A stretch of DNA of 60,000 bases from Nymphaea colorata (GCF_008831285.2 NC_045148.1:2048001-2108000); one strand, 5' to 3'. Shown: positions 25,518 through 39,256, numbered from the stretch's first letter. Notes: generated by a model not told the origin, from the letters alone. Translations and numbers: made by a program.

Positions 25518-28500
25518 TAAGTTTTCATGTAAATTTTATAAAGTTTTATTTTTTTATAGAAAATTTAAAAAAAAATGATATTTCAGTTTCTGACAAAATT
25601 TAAAAACTTTAATTCAATCTTTTTATAACAAAATTCTGGCTCTATCCTTGTTGACAATATATCAAAAAGCTTAACAATGGTTAAAAAAAACATTATTTTC
25701 TTGATATTGATAGACACCTAGCTAGATTCTTGTTACAACTGCCAAACGACCCAATGTGTTTGCGTGGGAAGGGGGAGGGAGTTCAGCTCTGAATGCTTGA
25801 CCTGAAAAGTACTAGAAGTTCGATTTGCATGCCGCTGATAATTGGAGGGTGCATCTATAGAACTCACCGGATTCCGTTATTATCTCCCAATCAAGCTATG
25901 ATCAAACATTACATTAGAAGCTTGCTCCTTCTTTTTTTTTAAAGAAATTGTGAGATTTAAATGAAGAGTCGAGCAATTAAGAATCACCAAGTTAAGAGGG
26001 GCGGGTAATGCAATCTTCATTACCAATCACCAAATTCGAACGATATATATAATTTCAAGCATTTCTTTCTCATCTTATTTCAGATTAAGATAAACTCCAT
26101 GGACCATCATAGTTGTCGGATGGAATCAAGTTCTTACTGCGATAACTTTTGAAGAAGAGGTGCAAGGTGAGTAGACGGTTTACCTGAAACAACTTGGAAC
26201 ATGCAGACAACGAGAATATATACACGTACAATTGGAGGTGCCCACAGATTTTGACATCCCCGAGTCGTACACGTTACATGTATATATGTGACTATCCCAG
26301 AGCAGTACAATATGTGATGTACTGCATATATATGAGGCCAAGTAGATGGCCGGAATGTGCAGTTTGCAGCCAGCCATAAGGAACGGAAAACGGAAACACC
26401 TTTTAACTTTGGATTGGATTCGAGAAAGGCAACCATGAGAACTTATGTTGGTCGATCCTGCTAATTAAATAACATGAACAAAAACTTCACCAATATTCAG
26501 ACGAGCCGAAAGAAACCCCATTGTCCAAGTGAAACCTATGATTGTTTTCGGTATTTTGGGGTGGTACTTTTGTTACTTGCATATCGGTATCTCTTTTTTA
26601 TTGCACAAAAATTGATACCATGGGAATTTAGAAAACGGCCACCCATATTGTGAGATGCAATCTTAGTAAGGAAGTCAGCCGATGGTGTAGCCCTAAATTT
26701 TAGGTCGAAAGACACTAATTCAAAAACTGTCATGTATGGTTTTAAGGGCACCAGTATATATAAATGAACAAATCTTTTATAGCACCAATATAAACATAAA
26801 GGATTTTTATGGGGCTAGCTGGTGTGGTAAACTTCCCAAACCTGCTTATACGTGCTTTTTATTTATAAAGGAAAACACCATGTGAGCTTCAGCCACCACC
26901 AAATAAAGCTCAGTCTGCAGAATACAAATTGGATTGGGACTTGAAAAGACACGGCTTCAAATTAAAATCTACTGTATTTTCTTTCCCTATAAAAATTATT
27001 GTCAATATAAGTTATGGTTACAGGTGTACAATAAATTGAGAAAACTTGGGCTTAACTTGAACTCCTTTTTTAAGCACGAGTGTTCAAGCTTAAATTAAAA
27101 CTCAAGTTTGTATATTGCTTGAGTTCAGGGTACACTAATGTGATTCGATGAAACTCAAGTACACTTATGTACAGCTAGGGATGTTCAAGTTCAACAAGTT
27201 GAGCCAACCTAACTTGTAGAAGCACACAGGGTTCGTTGTCGTTCCTTTTAATTTAGCTTGTTATCAAGCCTGAGTTAAATTTTCATTCACAAGCTTAAAT
27301 GAGTCGAGCTTGAGCTCTGACAATTTATCGAGCCAAATTTCAACTGACCTTTTAAAGCTTGACTAGAGCTCGGACGGAGCAATATATGAAGATACATAGC
27401 ATATATATGCATGACTCAGTCAAATCTAATGATATGGTTAGACTCATGATCCGTTTAAGATCATCGACCCTCAAGTTACTCACGTCCAATCACATAATTA
27501 TAGCAGTGAAATTTCAAAACGTAAGACCGTGTACCAAGAGATTTGATTTTAAATTAAGACTGCTTTCAATTAGGAAAGAGATTATGAAGAACCCATGTGG
27601 GTGAGCATGGTGCACAAAGAGATCAAATGGGCCAGAGAAACACCCAACTTCAATATATATGTGAAAACTTTACCGAGAATTAGTGTGTAGAAAATCCAAA
27701 AACCTGAAGAAATTCTTCTTCAAGTACCACTGGCATGAGAATTCATTTGTAAATTGGGAGATATGTCAGGGCAGTGCTTATATGGTCAACCGATCAACTT
27801 TGTTTCCAATGCAAACAAACAGGTTGCTAGAAATAGGGATTAGAATTCAAGCTACAAATATTCTCCTGTTTGTGTAGTCACTGCAACAATGGGATTTTCA
27901 AAAGAAGAACTGTCTGATGAATATTTGCATACAAATGCACATATGGTAGCCAAAAGAACAAACTTTTGGAATATCGTCTTATTTTAAAGATTCAGACTTC
28001 ATGACAATATAACTATGATAAACTATTTCCTCTTAAGATTTTTTATAATATTACTTGCATCCAATATGCGATTGGATTTGGTTTTCAATTACTCTCCAGA
28101 ATTCACTTAATATGGCCTTTGCTACATGTTGAACTCTCAATGAACTAGCAGACAAAGAACTCCAACCATGGAAGAATTGGCGGATGAACCTAGGGAGAAC
28201 TGATCCCAAGTAAGTTGTGCTTCTTTAAATGAAATGATGATCTCCAAAACCACGCTCCCTATATATATATATATCCCGAAATTAAGCTCATGTATCATAA
28301 TCACAGCTTCCAAGGTACCCAAAGGCTAATCAAGCATTAATTCCCTGCGCATGCATGGGCACTTTGTAAAGAGAAAGGGAACATTGTCTAGTAAAAACTG
28401 CCCACTTGCAAAAGCTTTTCGATGGCCAAAGCTTCTTTTCACGTAACAAAATTACTATACCGAGATTTGGTCTTGCGGCAAGAATATATGTTCACTTGGA

Positions 28501-31498
28501 CTTTAACATCCCATTTCCATCGACTTGGTGGCAAACAACAGGTTGCCTCCTCACTCTTATTTAGTGTCAGATGATCGTAGATTAGGGTTGCAAATGGGAA
28601 GGATCTGGTGTGAAAGTTCTGTCGTTTCCGGTTGTACAGGATCTGTTTCGACATGGCTTCTAATGTATGTATCTGTCTGGGATCCAATCCCTACGTGTCA
28701 ATGTTTCATACTGTTAGAGTGCAACTTGCTGGTGTTAATGTGGAAATCTTGGATTTTCACTAGAATTCGGGTTTTGTTTTGCTTGCTTCTTCCATTGTAA
28801 GCGTACCAAGTTGATTAATTCGGCCAGCACATCTTTTTTCTTCTTGGACAAGAATCCCAGGACATCCTGCTCTAAGGCCGGTCCTCCACTATATCCAGGA
28901 GGCATGCACCGCACTTACGGAAAAGATCAAAAATACCTGCAAAAGTACAACTATGGCAGATTCCCTAACATTTACACAACCAATCTCGACAAAACATATG
29001 CCGTGTGGTGCGAGCATAGAAAAAAGACTACCTAATCCCAAACAAGAGTGAAATAAGAGATCAGTGCAACTATTAGTCCTTCATTTCTTGAACCTGACTC
29101 CATTTTACTGCCATGAAAACTGTGTTGCAAGTTGCATCATGTTGACCTTATCACCTTACATGTATTGGGTGCTTGTTATTCTGTGAGGTACCAGTGCCTG
29201 CGATGATAAATTGAGTGATGAATGAAAGGAACTGACTTTATTAAAATTCATGTTTCTATTCATATATAGCAGGATCGACCTCCTCTGCAAAGTTCCGGAA
29301 ATATGTGTATGATTTCTTCTCATTGAATTGATTGTGGAAGCAGAAGTATTGGCCGGCTCAACGGGGCATAATCTGTCTCTTTCTATCATTTGGGCAGTCA
29401 TGGTTCGGTTTAATTTCGTCGTCACTCCATGTGCAAGCCAAAGCTTTGTGTACTGAAAGTCAAGAAGGCGGTTCTACTCCCAAAAGGCTTCCAGAGGACT
29501 TGTGTTGGAATTTTATCTGTTCGAGCTTGTTCAAAGAAGAAAAATAAGCATAAGCAAGAAAGAAAAGACTGAGCCAATTAAACTCATGGAATTTAAGTGA
29601 GACGTGACTAGTCATGCCACGTTGATCGTTAAACTATTGTTCTCTTTTCCAAGAAATATGTATGAAGGCATCCACTTTTGGGCCTTCACTGATCCTAAAT
29701 TTCCTTTTTCCCTTTTATAGCCAAACAAACTGCATCTCGTTGATCGCCACAATGATTTTGGCAACAGTATCTGAACGTTGCCCGCGTTAACATAATCCTT
29801 TCTCCATATTTTATGTCATCTAAGCATTTAATTCTTTCTTTTTCCCTTTTTCTAGAACTCGCATCCTCTCTACTCGAGGAATTTGTATCTGAACTAGAGC
29901 CTCATCCCTTCCTTTTTGGCATGTTGTTGGGGGCCTACCTTTATACCATCCTCAACCATAAGAAGCAAATTCCATTGGCATTAAAGCAACTGAGAGGCTG
30001 AGAGCAGCTTCCACGAGTCCTCTCCTCATTGAAACACGGCAGCTTAGTTCTCAAGCAAGCCAAAAGATGATGATAATAAATAAAAAATGTACAGCTTGAA
30101 CAGATAAAAGTTGGAAAAAGCAAGATATAAAGCATGTTTCCCAAAGTGTAAAAGGACATGGACTTTATAGAACAAAGCTGATTGCACGCAGGCTTGATTC
30201 CAAACTCGGTCAGTTTCTCGAATTTGCAGTCTGACCAACTGAACCGAAACCAAAATTTGACGACGTTGTGCACCATTGATCATGTGTATCTCTGCCATGG
30301 CAAATGCATGGGATTTGGACTTAACATGTTTCACTTGGATCCTCCCAATCAAGCCGAATCCAAGTATACAAATTGGGTTTCAATCCGTTTTAGGTGTTTT
30401 CCAATACAGTAGTGAGTAGTACCGGCCTGCTTGTGCCCTCAAGCTTCATATTGTGTTCAAGATTTGATGCTGCCATTTTCACGCAACTGTAAATCTGATC
30501 AGAGACAGTATCCTCCTTTTAAAAGGTCCAAACCTAACGGAATCGGATCCATGTATACTGCTAGCTAGGCCTTACGCGCACAGTACTAGTCAACAAAGAT
30601 GAACAGGATCTCTACTATTGGTAACAGTGGGCAGCTGAGACACACAGGCATACAAGATTGACTCGAGAAGGGAGGTCTGCTTGGAAACCCTAGAATATGT
30701 AGACACGTGGCTGAATGGCATTAATGTGCGGTATTAGTATAAGTACCATCAGAACCTAGAAATTAAAACAATGTGCTTTTGATGGCTATAAGCATTGCCT
30801 TTTGGTATCTCTTTTTACCCCGAAAATGGAAAATAATTCTTTAATATATACCATTTCGGGAATAGGGCATATGCTGATTTATTCGTTTTTTGTGTGAGTG
30901 TTTCTTGGTACTGAGAATTGAGACATCAAGTAGGTGAAATTATATTAAAAAACTTAAAATATTTCAGTTCGAGGCACACCTGGGGCATAAGGTAGCACCA
31001 TCTTTGTCGATGTGGAAATATGAGCACTAGGGATGCTAGTGAACTGTTGATTGATACAAATCCATTGTAAATTGGTGATCATGCCAAGACATGAAGCATA
31101 TTCGAGCGCTAAACTTTTGGGTTCAGTAATAAACAAGGTACAAGCAGATTGGATTGCTTTATCGGACTTCCATTAGGGTTCAGATTAGGCGTACAAAATG
31201 CAAAATCATATTTAACTTCATTGAGATCAGATGTCCATCCAATTTAAGGAAAGTAATTATAAAAGCGAATTTGGTTTTAACTATTTATCAGATTTGGCCT
31301 TCTTATTCAATTTGAATATTTGCATTTAGACTAGATATTGGACAATATAGACAGTTGAAAGCTATAGAACTTTGTCTGTCATGCTTAATTTAATTGGAAG
31401 ATGTTAACCTGTCCAGGAGAGGGGAAAAAGACCTTTGACGATGATGACTTAAAGAGAGAGAGAGAGATGCATCAATGCCAAAAAGCTAGCCTTGAGAC

Positions 31499-31506
31499 TA
31501 TATATA
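31499..31506 (+). promoter_or_regulatory. TATA box of the TFL1/CEN-like gene
   Basis: TATATATA followed by GGGG, 110 bases upstream of the start codon, preceded by a short GA run at about 31452-31466 of the type found in many plant core promoters. It predicts a leader of roughly 80 bases. Confidence 0.55.
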
Positions 31507-31615
31507 GGGGTCTTGAGGCCTTGCTATCCCTACGAGCAGACAAGTAGAAGCGTGAACCAATCACAAGACAGTTCGAGAAAACAATCCCCTCTTTCACTTT
31601 CCTCATTTGACATCC

Positions 31616-32610
31616 ATGGCTAGGGTGTTTGAGCCTCTTGTGGTGGGAAGAGTCATAGGAGATGTTCTTGAGGATTTCTCTCCCAGCATCAAAATGAGTG
31701 TGGTATACAACTCCAGCAAGCAAGTCTGCAATGGCCATGAGTTTATGCCCTCTGCGGTACAACCCAAGCCCAGGGTTGAGGTTAATGGAGGTGATCTCAG
31801 ATCTTTCTTCACTCTGGTAAACCCTTCAGGCTTCAGCTTCCTCCTTGCTAGCTTTTTTTATCTGCCTACCTGACGTAAATGGTTCGTCTGTTACTGAAGT
31901 AACAAAAACCATCAGTCTAATAGAACTGAGCTCTCTCTCTCGCTCTCTGTGAACAGATTATGACTGACCCTGATGTTCCAGGCCCCAGTGACCCTTACTT
32001 GAGGGAGCATCTCCACTGGTACTAATTCTCATCTAAACTTCTCTTGCTCTCTCATTTATTCGTTACTGCCACTTGTCCAAAAGAATATTCAGAAGAATAC
32101 ATGTCTTCTGGTTCGTCCTCTTATGATAGAGAGTATGGAGAGTGTAATACATTGTTATTTGCATGGCCGTAGGATGGTGACGGACATTCCAGGGACAACA
32201 GATGTTAGCTTTGGTGAGATTCATACTCATTCAGTGCTTGAACTGTTCTTTCTTTAGAAACCAACTGTTTACCAGTACTCTGAAGAATTTGTTCATCTGT
32301 GCTGTATTGTTTATCCTGTTGTATTTTGCTGTCCCATCCTTCCGAAAATGGTAAGCAGATAAAATTGATGGTTTCTACTGATGGGGTGTTTGCAGGAAAG
32401 GAGGTTGTGGCTTATGAGTCACCCAAGCCATATATTGGCATACACAGGTTCGTGTTTGCTTTGTTCAAGCAGAAGAAAAGGCAATCTGTTAGCCCTCCTC
32501 CATCAAGAGACCACTTCAACACCAAGAAGTTTGCACGTGACAACGATCTTGGTCTTCCTGTTGCTGCTGTTTACTTCAATGCCCAGAGAGAGACTGCCGC
32601 AAGGAGGCGC

Positions 32611-32613
<3 letters not shown>
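31616..32613 (+). CDS. TFL1: TFL1/CENTRORADIALIS-type PEBP floral repressor, 173 aa
   Basis: A phosphatidylethanolamine-binding protein family member. TFL1/CEN proteins keep shoot meristems indeterminate and delay flowering by competing with FT for the bZIP factor FD. Exons are 31616-31816, 31957-32018, 32173-32213 and 32396-32613 (201, 62, 41 and 218 nt), the canonical plant PEBP structure, with GT-AG borders and intact phases. Visible features are the DPDVPGP motif (71-77), the GIHR motif (116-119) and the C-terminal AARRR. Two discriminating residues are TFL1-like: His85 in REHLHW, where FT has Tyr, and Asp140 in SRDHF, where FT has Gln. The SPPPSRD loop and RRR end are closest to CEN/RCN-type members, so CEN is an equally good name. 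Introns are short (140, 154 and 182 bp). A GA microsatellite begins at the stop codon. Confidence 0.95.

Positions 32614-32650
<37 letters not shown>
32612..32650. repeat. (GA)n microsatellite overlapping the TFL1-like stop codon
   Basis: An uninterrupted GA tract starts within the TAG stop of the PEBP gene and runs about 39 bases into its 3'UTR. A loss of the stop would extend the protein with Arg/Glu repeats. Confidence 0.95.
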
Positions 32651-32657
<7 letters not shown>

Positions 32658-33029
32658 GCGCCTCTCGTTGGTCTAAGTAAAGGTTTAGATGAAAATAAAA
32701 AAGAGCTTTCTACGAGTGATAAGGTGTAGCGCCATAAAATAGGAGACGTGTTTGGCTTGCTTAGTTACAGTGTTGCACTAGTCTGTCTACAGTTCGTCAC
32801 GGTGTGGATCTTTTCCTGTCGTGGATCACATGGGTCTTTGCTTATTGCTTTGATTCAACGAATGTAATGAGATGTATGGAAGCACATAACTATGCTGTAT
32901 GTGTAATCGCATTTTATGGACAGGTTTCTTCTCTCTCTCACTATATCTCCATGGCATCTGGTCTTTGACATCAACGAAGAGAAAACGTCCATTACTTTAT
33001 TAGATGTAGACCCCCAGACCAAGCACGGG

Positions 33030-33575
33030 GCCTCTCTTGTTTTTAGGTGCCAAATTGTGGATCTACCCATTCAATATTAATTGGGCTTCCCTCTTCAAGT
33101 TCAGGCTGCTGAATCCTCTTATTGGGCACCAATCATAAATAATATTAAAAACAGATTGGCATCATGGAAATCTCGTGATCTATTCTTAGCGGGCCGTGTT
33201 ACAATGAGTAAGTATGTTTTCTATTCACTAATCTCTTACTGTCTATCGATTTTTCATTTATCTTGGAAGGTGGAGAAGGAGGTGAATCGTATACTCCAAA
33301 GATTTCTTTGGTGGGGCTTTTGCTTGGAAAAGAAGAAGAACCATGTCGCATGGGAAACAGTTACTTTACCCTTTTCACGAGGAGGCGAGGGTATTCCAGA
33401 TATTAGGAAAAGGAACACTCCTCTCATTGCAAAATTGTGGGCTTTTGTTCTAGAATCTCAATCTATATGCGCTGTGGCGTGGCGTCACAAATGTAATATT
33501 CAGAGTCTCCCCTCTCTTCCGAAATATAGGAGAAGTGCCTCCCATCTACTTAGTGCTTTGGACCTCTATTCTTAG
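33030..33575 (+). pseudogene. LINE (L1-type) reverse transcriptase 3' fragment, degenerate
   Basis: The frame read from about 33030 encodes the region downstream of the catalytic core of plant L1 reverse transcriptases: an LGFPL motif, a WAPIINNIKNRLASWK-type stretch, an AGRVTMSK motif, a QRFLWWG motif, a VAWETV motif and a GGEGIPDI motif. An in-frame TAA at 33078 separates the first residues from the rest, and another stop ends the frame at 33575. No endonuclease, catalytic YxDD block or poly-A tail is present, so it is a short 5'- and 3'-truncated relic. It lies about 400 bp downstream of the TFL1-like stop codon in the same orientation. Confidence 0.85.
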
Positions 33576-33809
33576 AAGCTGGTTATCTCGAGCAGATCTA
33601 TAGTTGTATCACGTTTATCTAGGTCCAATATTCTGTCGGACCTACTTATATAATCTCTCTCTCTCAGACAAAAAGAAGGGAAGGAATATATGGAGATCTT
33701 GATTGTCTATGTTCGCGCACCATTTGGTTAACCATGCCAAGATAGAGTTGGATTTTCAGTTCAATGTTTTGTTTTGTAATGTTGAAATTTACTCTTTCTG
33801 GCCAAAAGA

Positions 33810-33865
<56 letters not shown>

Positions 33866-36200
33866 TTGCTGTCCTTCCTAAAGGACTTCTCATTTTTGTA
33901 AGAACTACTTACCAGCGGATCACTTTCCTTTGGTAAAATTCGCTTCCTTTCCATCTCCCTTCTCCCTTCACGTCCATTAATCGTCGAATCCCATTTCCCA
34001 AGTTAATGCAGTAATTTTGACATATCTGTGTTCTTACCTTATTGCTTCCCGCATCTATTTTTTTTGTTCATATGGTTTAAGAGACTCGATTGAATTGCAG
34101 ACTAAAGTTTCAGTTGCATGATCAGTATTCCAAGTTCATCAAGACTTTCTGATTAAGAATCATGGAAGTCCGTTGCCGTCAGTTGGGGTGTGCTCCATCT
34201 TCGTTTCATTCTTTTCCTTTTCTGCAGCTGAATGCGCCATATAGTGGTACCTGCCGGAATTGCTAGCATTTCCATGATAATTAGTACACCGGCGGCGTGG
34301 CTAAAGCACCGGAACGTCGAGCCGCCTTGATCCCTGAGGAGCCTTCTACCCTCAAATTTTTCTTGTTAATGGCTCATGAATCAAACAAGAGTTCCAGCTC
34401 AATCCGTATGAGTTAGACACAAGAAGACCCGATATTCTTTTCTGAAAATGCAAGCTTCTAAGTTGGGAGACCAAATTAGTTTCATGCTGCATCCTCTTGT
34501 TTCAATCAATCTGAATCAGGCTGATGGATCTTAAACAGTGTTATAATAATGGGTTTGCAAAAGTAATCGCCGAGGCTGCAGATTATTGGTGATATTTGAC
34601 GATTCAGATGAATCAGCCGAAGATGTTACAAAAATTATCTAAAAAAAAAGTGAAAGATATGTAAAAATAAAAACAAATATATTAAGAAATCAGTAAAAAC
34701 TTGACACGTCACTTTTGAGTCTGTCATGGAATCAAATCGATTTGACATCAATTTGCTTTGGAAGGTCAATTCATTAATGTCACTGGTTTTGAATAATATG
34801 AAGTTGAGGCTATGAGGGTGGGGTTGAGGGATTCCCCTCTACTTGAGCATTCTCTTTATATTTTGATACTAGAGGCTTTTTGGAAGGCACATCTATAGAT
34901 TTGGCATCCAATGCATACCTTTTGGATTTTGTCTAAAATGCAGCTAAGATTTTTCATGGCCAATCAAAAGGACTTGTAAGATTTCTTTTGTGATCAAATT
35001 AAAATTTAATTGACTGAAAGTTGCCATTTAATTGACCACTAAAAAATCACATGAAAGACACCTGATTTTGCTCATACCACCTAACTTTCTTTTGGGCAAT
35101 TTTCTAGCTGGCATATAAAGGGGGGAAAAGCAACATTCATTTAGCTGATTGAGATATTAATATTAACGGAAAAATTTCACTAACACGAATTTGTATTACT
35201 GTTTATAGTTAAAGAGAATAAGACAACCTAATGAATTAACAAAAAAAAAATTGTTGAAAGTATTTTAGTATTCTTATCACACAAGCGCCCTATCTTAACT
35301 TATCAGGACTAGTTGCCATTGATGGTGCAAAAAGTAGCTGCCTCTGTAACACCATTCAAAAGTTGTGCATATATGTATTGTTCGCCAAATTCGTGATAAG
35401 GTTGCCTTGAAACTTTCTTTTGATAATATCTATAAGTTCAAAAGGTACATGCGTTTGTGTGCTATATTTGATCATAAGCAATCATGTTGACTGTTAATCT
35501 TACAAAGACGAATAGCTGATAGAAAAACAAGGATAACAATGAGATAAGGTATTCTAGGCATCTAGCATTAATTAACAATTGTTTTTTCTTGATTTTCTTT
35601 CAACCATTCATCTTTGAAAAATTAATGGTCAAGATGATTCTTTACAGATCTCGCATGTAACGGTCTCATACCTACCATATATATATATATATGGTAAAAA
35701 CCAGACGTTAGGTCAGAGATAAAAACCAGACCCATTGATTTTTTTTTCAAATACTATATTAAATACAATATAAACATCTTAATATATTTTTAAAGACTAT
35801 GTTAATATAAAACATGATTTGGTTCAACTTGTTTTAATGAAAAATGTTGATTTTTTTATTATCATTTCATAGGGCTGTTCTTTTTTTTATTATAAAAACA
35901 CTATTGACGTCTAACAAATGATCGACTTAGTAAATGTTTTGCATCAAATCATTCTTAAAGATCATACCAATGAGGTTAGATTGCAAAAAAAAAGCACTTT
36001 AGAAAACAAAATCAAATGGTCTAGTTAATGAATAGATATGTGCAATTAATACTCGTTTAACACAAATATATTCCCAAGAGAGCATTTGAGATAGGTTAAC
36101 CCGTTCATACTTTGCTTGCTTAATGCTATCAAGATTCAATCGCTACAAGCTTTGTGGTGTGCAGAGTTTGTCCTCGTAATCTTACACCATCACTCACACG
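33576..36200. other. Intergenic, no gene seen
   Basis: Downstream of the LINE fragment. It contains a TC/AC compound microsatellite and AT-rich sequence; no coding or RNA gene is recognisable. Confidence 0.4.
33815..33865. repeat. Compound (TC)n(AC)n microsatellite
   Basis: TC tract at 33815-33848 directly followed by an AC tract. Confidence 0.95.
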
Positions 36201-36212
36201 ACTGCCATTCTT

Positions 36213-36574
36213 TTAGGGCGTACCTGAGTTTTGATAGGCCGCACAAGTGAATGTGCTTGGAGAAGCAAAAAGACAGCGATCAGCAAGCGAATCCCACTTT
36301 CCTGGAGGCCTTGAGCCACCTGCTGGCTGATGGATCGGCTCATCACCAACCCTAATGCACTCTAGATGATTAAAACTAAAACTGCTGAGCGGCATAATCC
36401 AGATCTAAAGAGCAATACAGATGGGATAATATGATGGGAGATGGGGGCGGGTCTTCTGACATGCAGAATTCCAGGGCGGGAAGAGATGCGTGGATTGGAA
36501 ATTGTAGGCGGATTTGACAAGCATGGGAGTTTAAAACGGAGATTTGATGCGAAGGACAAGCATAGGAACCCCAA
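36213..36574 (-). other. Possible coding fragment, unrecognised
   Basis: The minus strand here is less AT-rich and has three overlapping open frames. One (36362-36574) is Ser/Pro/Arg-rich like an organelle targeting sequence. Another reading starts at an ATG near 36332, gives about 40 residues with a hydrophobic run, and ends at a plausible GT donor near 36220. No family is recognised and no downstream exon was found, so this could be a lineage-specific gene, a relic or chance. Confidence 0.2.
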
Positions 36575-36851
36575 AAGTCTGTATTCTTACTGTAAATTAT
36601 GGTGCCTCGTGTCGCAGCCCGGTACGTAGACTGATGGAGCGCTAGATGTGGCCGGAGTTTGAGTGGATGAGCCGTTTTCCTGAGAAAAAGCAGGCGTCTG
36701 CATCTTCCAACTTGTTACTGATCAATCTGAATTTGCAGGCTTTTCTGTTTTTGGTTAGACAAAAGAAATGATAAAATGTTAGTTTTTTTTTAGAGGACGA
36801 GCCCTTTAATTTGGCCTGTTTATTTTCAAGATTCCTAGTCATTAAACTCTC

Positions 36852-36853
<2 letters not shown>

Positions 36854-36884
<31 letters not shown>
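36854..36884. repeat. (AT)n microsatellite
   Basis: Uninterrupted AT tract followed by a short GA run. Confidence 0.95.
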
Positions 36885-36892
<8 letters not shown>

Positions 36893-37117
36893 AAGAGAAA
36901 GAGTGAGTGAATAATGAATAAAGAGTCATCGAACCATTTATATTTAATTAAGACTGTTCATCTAAATAAAATGAATGGTTAAAAGAAAAAAAATATGTAA
37001 ACTAATATTCTATGACAAAAATACCAATTACCTTTTTCTCTTTATTTTTTTTTTATTTTTATTTTTTTTAACCGTTTATCATGTTGGATTAAATGGTGCA
37101 CATTAGATGTTATAGTC

Positions 37118-37123
<6 letters not shown>

Positions 37124-37199
<76 letters not shown>
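37124..37199. repeat. Long (TA)n microsatellite, about 76 bp
   Basis: Uninterrupted TA tract in intergenic sequence. Confidence 0.97.
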
Positions 37200-37203
<4 letters not shown>

Positions 37204-37990
37204 TTCAAAACAACTTGAAGAATAATTTCGAACTGATGCATGCTTTTATGATGTTGTATGGCGTCCGAGGAACCAGTTACACACTTATCTTGATCATGAA
37301 TGCCTAGTCATAGGGGATTGAGTTTTGTGTGCACCACTGCACACAACAAATTTATACCAAAAAGGAGATGAGGGTATTTTTTATTTTTTTATAAAGTAAA
37401 GGACATTTTAAACCTTGTCTCACAATCCTTGTTTACCTTTATAAAAGGTTTATGTTTTTGTATTTTAATGACGACATCTTGGTCATTGCATGAAAAAATA
37501 ATGAACATGGTAGCGTATACAACTTGCTTCACAGTTATAGAGGAAATTTGTAGTGATACTTAGAAAGTTCCTGCTTTGGATGTTCATGAGCCTTCCATAA
37601 TTAGGCCCACCGATTGCCATAAAAGGAACCCACATTTGGTATAATACTAGAAAAAGAGCAGAAATCCTCTGGCCATTCAGCTATCCGTCCGACTACTCTC
37701 ACATGCACAGCCAGATGCAATATGTATTGACTTGTACGTTGTGAGAAGCGGGATCATCTGAAAAAACTATGGGAGAAATGATATTATCCAACGGCAGCAA
37801 TTGCTTTTCCCGAAGAACTCATCTAAGCTTTGTTTTTTATATAAAATCCATCATCATCTCTCGATGGGTGCCCCAGTAGACTTCCAAATTTTGGAGCAGT
37901 AGCTGTTTCGATCCCTGCCAGTTTACCATTCTCTCTTTTGCTTGCTTTTGTATCTTCTGTTGACCATGGCTGGTCGTGTTATAATATAAT

Positions 37991-38018
<28 letters not shown>
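37991..38018. repeat. (TC)n microsatellite
   Basis: Uninterrupted TC tract just upstream of the 34-bp tandem repeats. Confidence 0.93.
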
Positions 38019-38020
<2 letters not shown>

Positions 38021-38022
<2 letters not shown>

Positions 38023-38160
38023 AACGCAATGAGTGCATATCTAAAGTACCAAAAGCAATGCAATGAGTGCATATCTAAAGTACCAAAGACATGCATTTTT
38101 GTAAGAGATAGAACTACAAAAGTACCAAAGGCATGCATTTGTAAGAAATAGAGCTACAAA
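38021..38160. repeat. Short tandem repeats (34-bp and about 41-bp units)
   Basis: GCAA(C/T)GCAATGAGTGCATA begins units at 38021 and 38055 (34-bp period). It is followed by two units of about 41 bp that share GTACCAAAG(A/G)CATGCATTT and an AGAAATAGAGCTACAAAA-like end. Confidence 0.85.
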
Positions 38161-39256
38161 AAGCCGGACAAGAGAAACCGCTCAGCTTCTGTTTGGAACT
38201 TTCGGATGGCCAATAAGCAGAGATATAATTATCTCTTGACTGCTGTAAGCAAGTTCATGCATGTGAATCAACTTCCCTCTCATGGCTCTACAGTGGATGC
38301 TCGTAAAACTTACGAGGGATGATGCAAGTTCCTAATATTGCAACGGAGTAAATATGTAGTTCTGATCAAAACCAAAGACTGCGAAGGCTAGCTGACCGTG
38401 CTTCGTTGCTTATTTTCTATCCTCATGACGGATTCGTTCATCTGATCAAGGATCATGTAGGCTTGTTTGAACCAAGCATAAGACTTGACCAACGGCTGGA
38501 ATAACTTTTCAGGAAAAAAAGCCACAACCTCTTGGGGCTACTTTCTCTTTCCCCTTTTCTTTTTGTGGGTGTCTACGACATGACAAGATTGATTTTTTTT
38601 CTGAAAAGATTTTACCATGTTTGATTTCAAGGTTCATACTAACAGATGCAATTTCACCCTTTCAGAACACCTTTTAGAGAGATAATAAGACGAGTGACCG
38701 GGAGGACAGAGTTCGATCAATTTCAGGCTGCAGTCCCGGTTTCTTGTTACAGAACAGGACCCATTTCCCAGTTAATCTCAGGGAGCTCAGTGTTTCATCC
38801 CGTGCATAGGATACTCCACTCTCAGACTCTCTGCTACGGATCGGTCTGCCAGCGTCATTCACAAAAGAAACTGTCGGCACCGTCCAACCACGTGGTTTTT
38901 CTCGAATCAAGCAATCTGGACCAGCTACAGTGATCAGGCAGAGCAGGAGCAGTTGGCTGTTCATCCAGAAACCAACGGTATTTCCTTCACAGCTCCGGTG
39001 TGTAGCAATCCTCTTTGTTATGCATGATACATGGACAAGTAGTATTTCTTGCAATGAACAAGAGGCATGAGGTGGAGGGCGTACCAGGCCAATCGGTTCA
39101 CCTCCTGTGTCTCTGTAAACCCACTCGTCGGTGGGTTTGCAGAGAGACGACCACTTGATCGGACGAAGTGTCTCCAGTCCGGAGATAGCCTATGATGTTA
39201 CGCAAAGTCATGCTTTTTAAGGCAGAGCCTCAAAGATGAAGAGAGTTCTGTTCGCA

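Noticed and set aside
26134-26436. 100-codon minus-strand frame as a protein gene
   Set aside because: No recognisable domain, Cys/Trp-rich composition, overlapping frames on both strands and no splice-supported neighbours.
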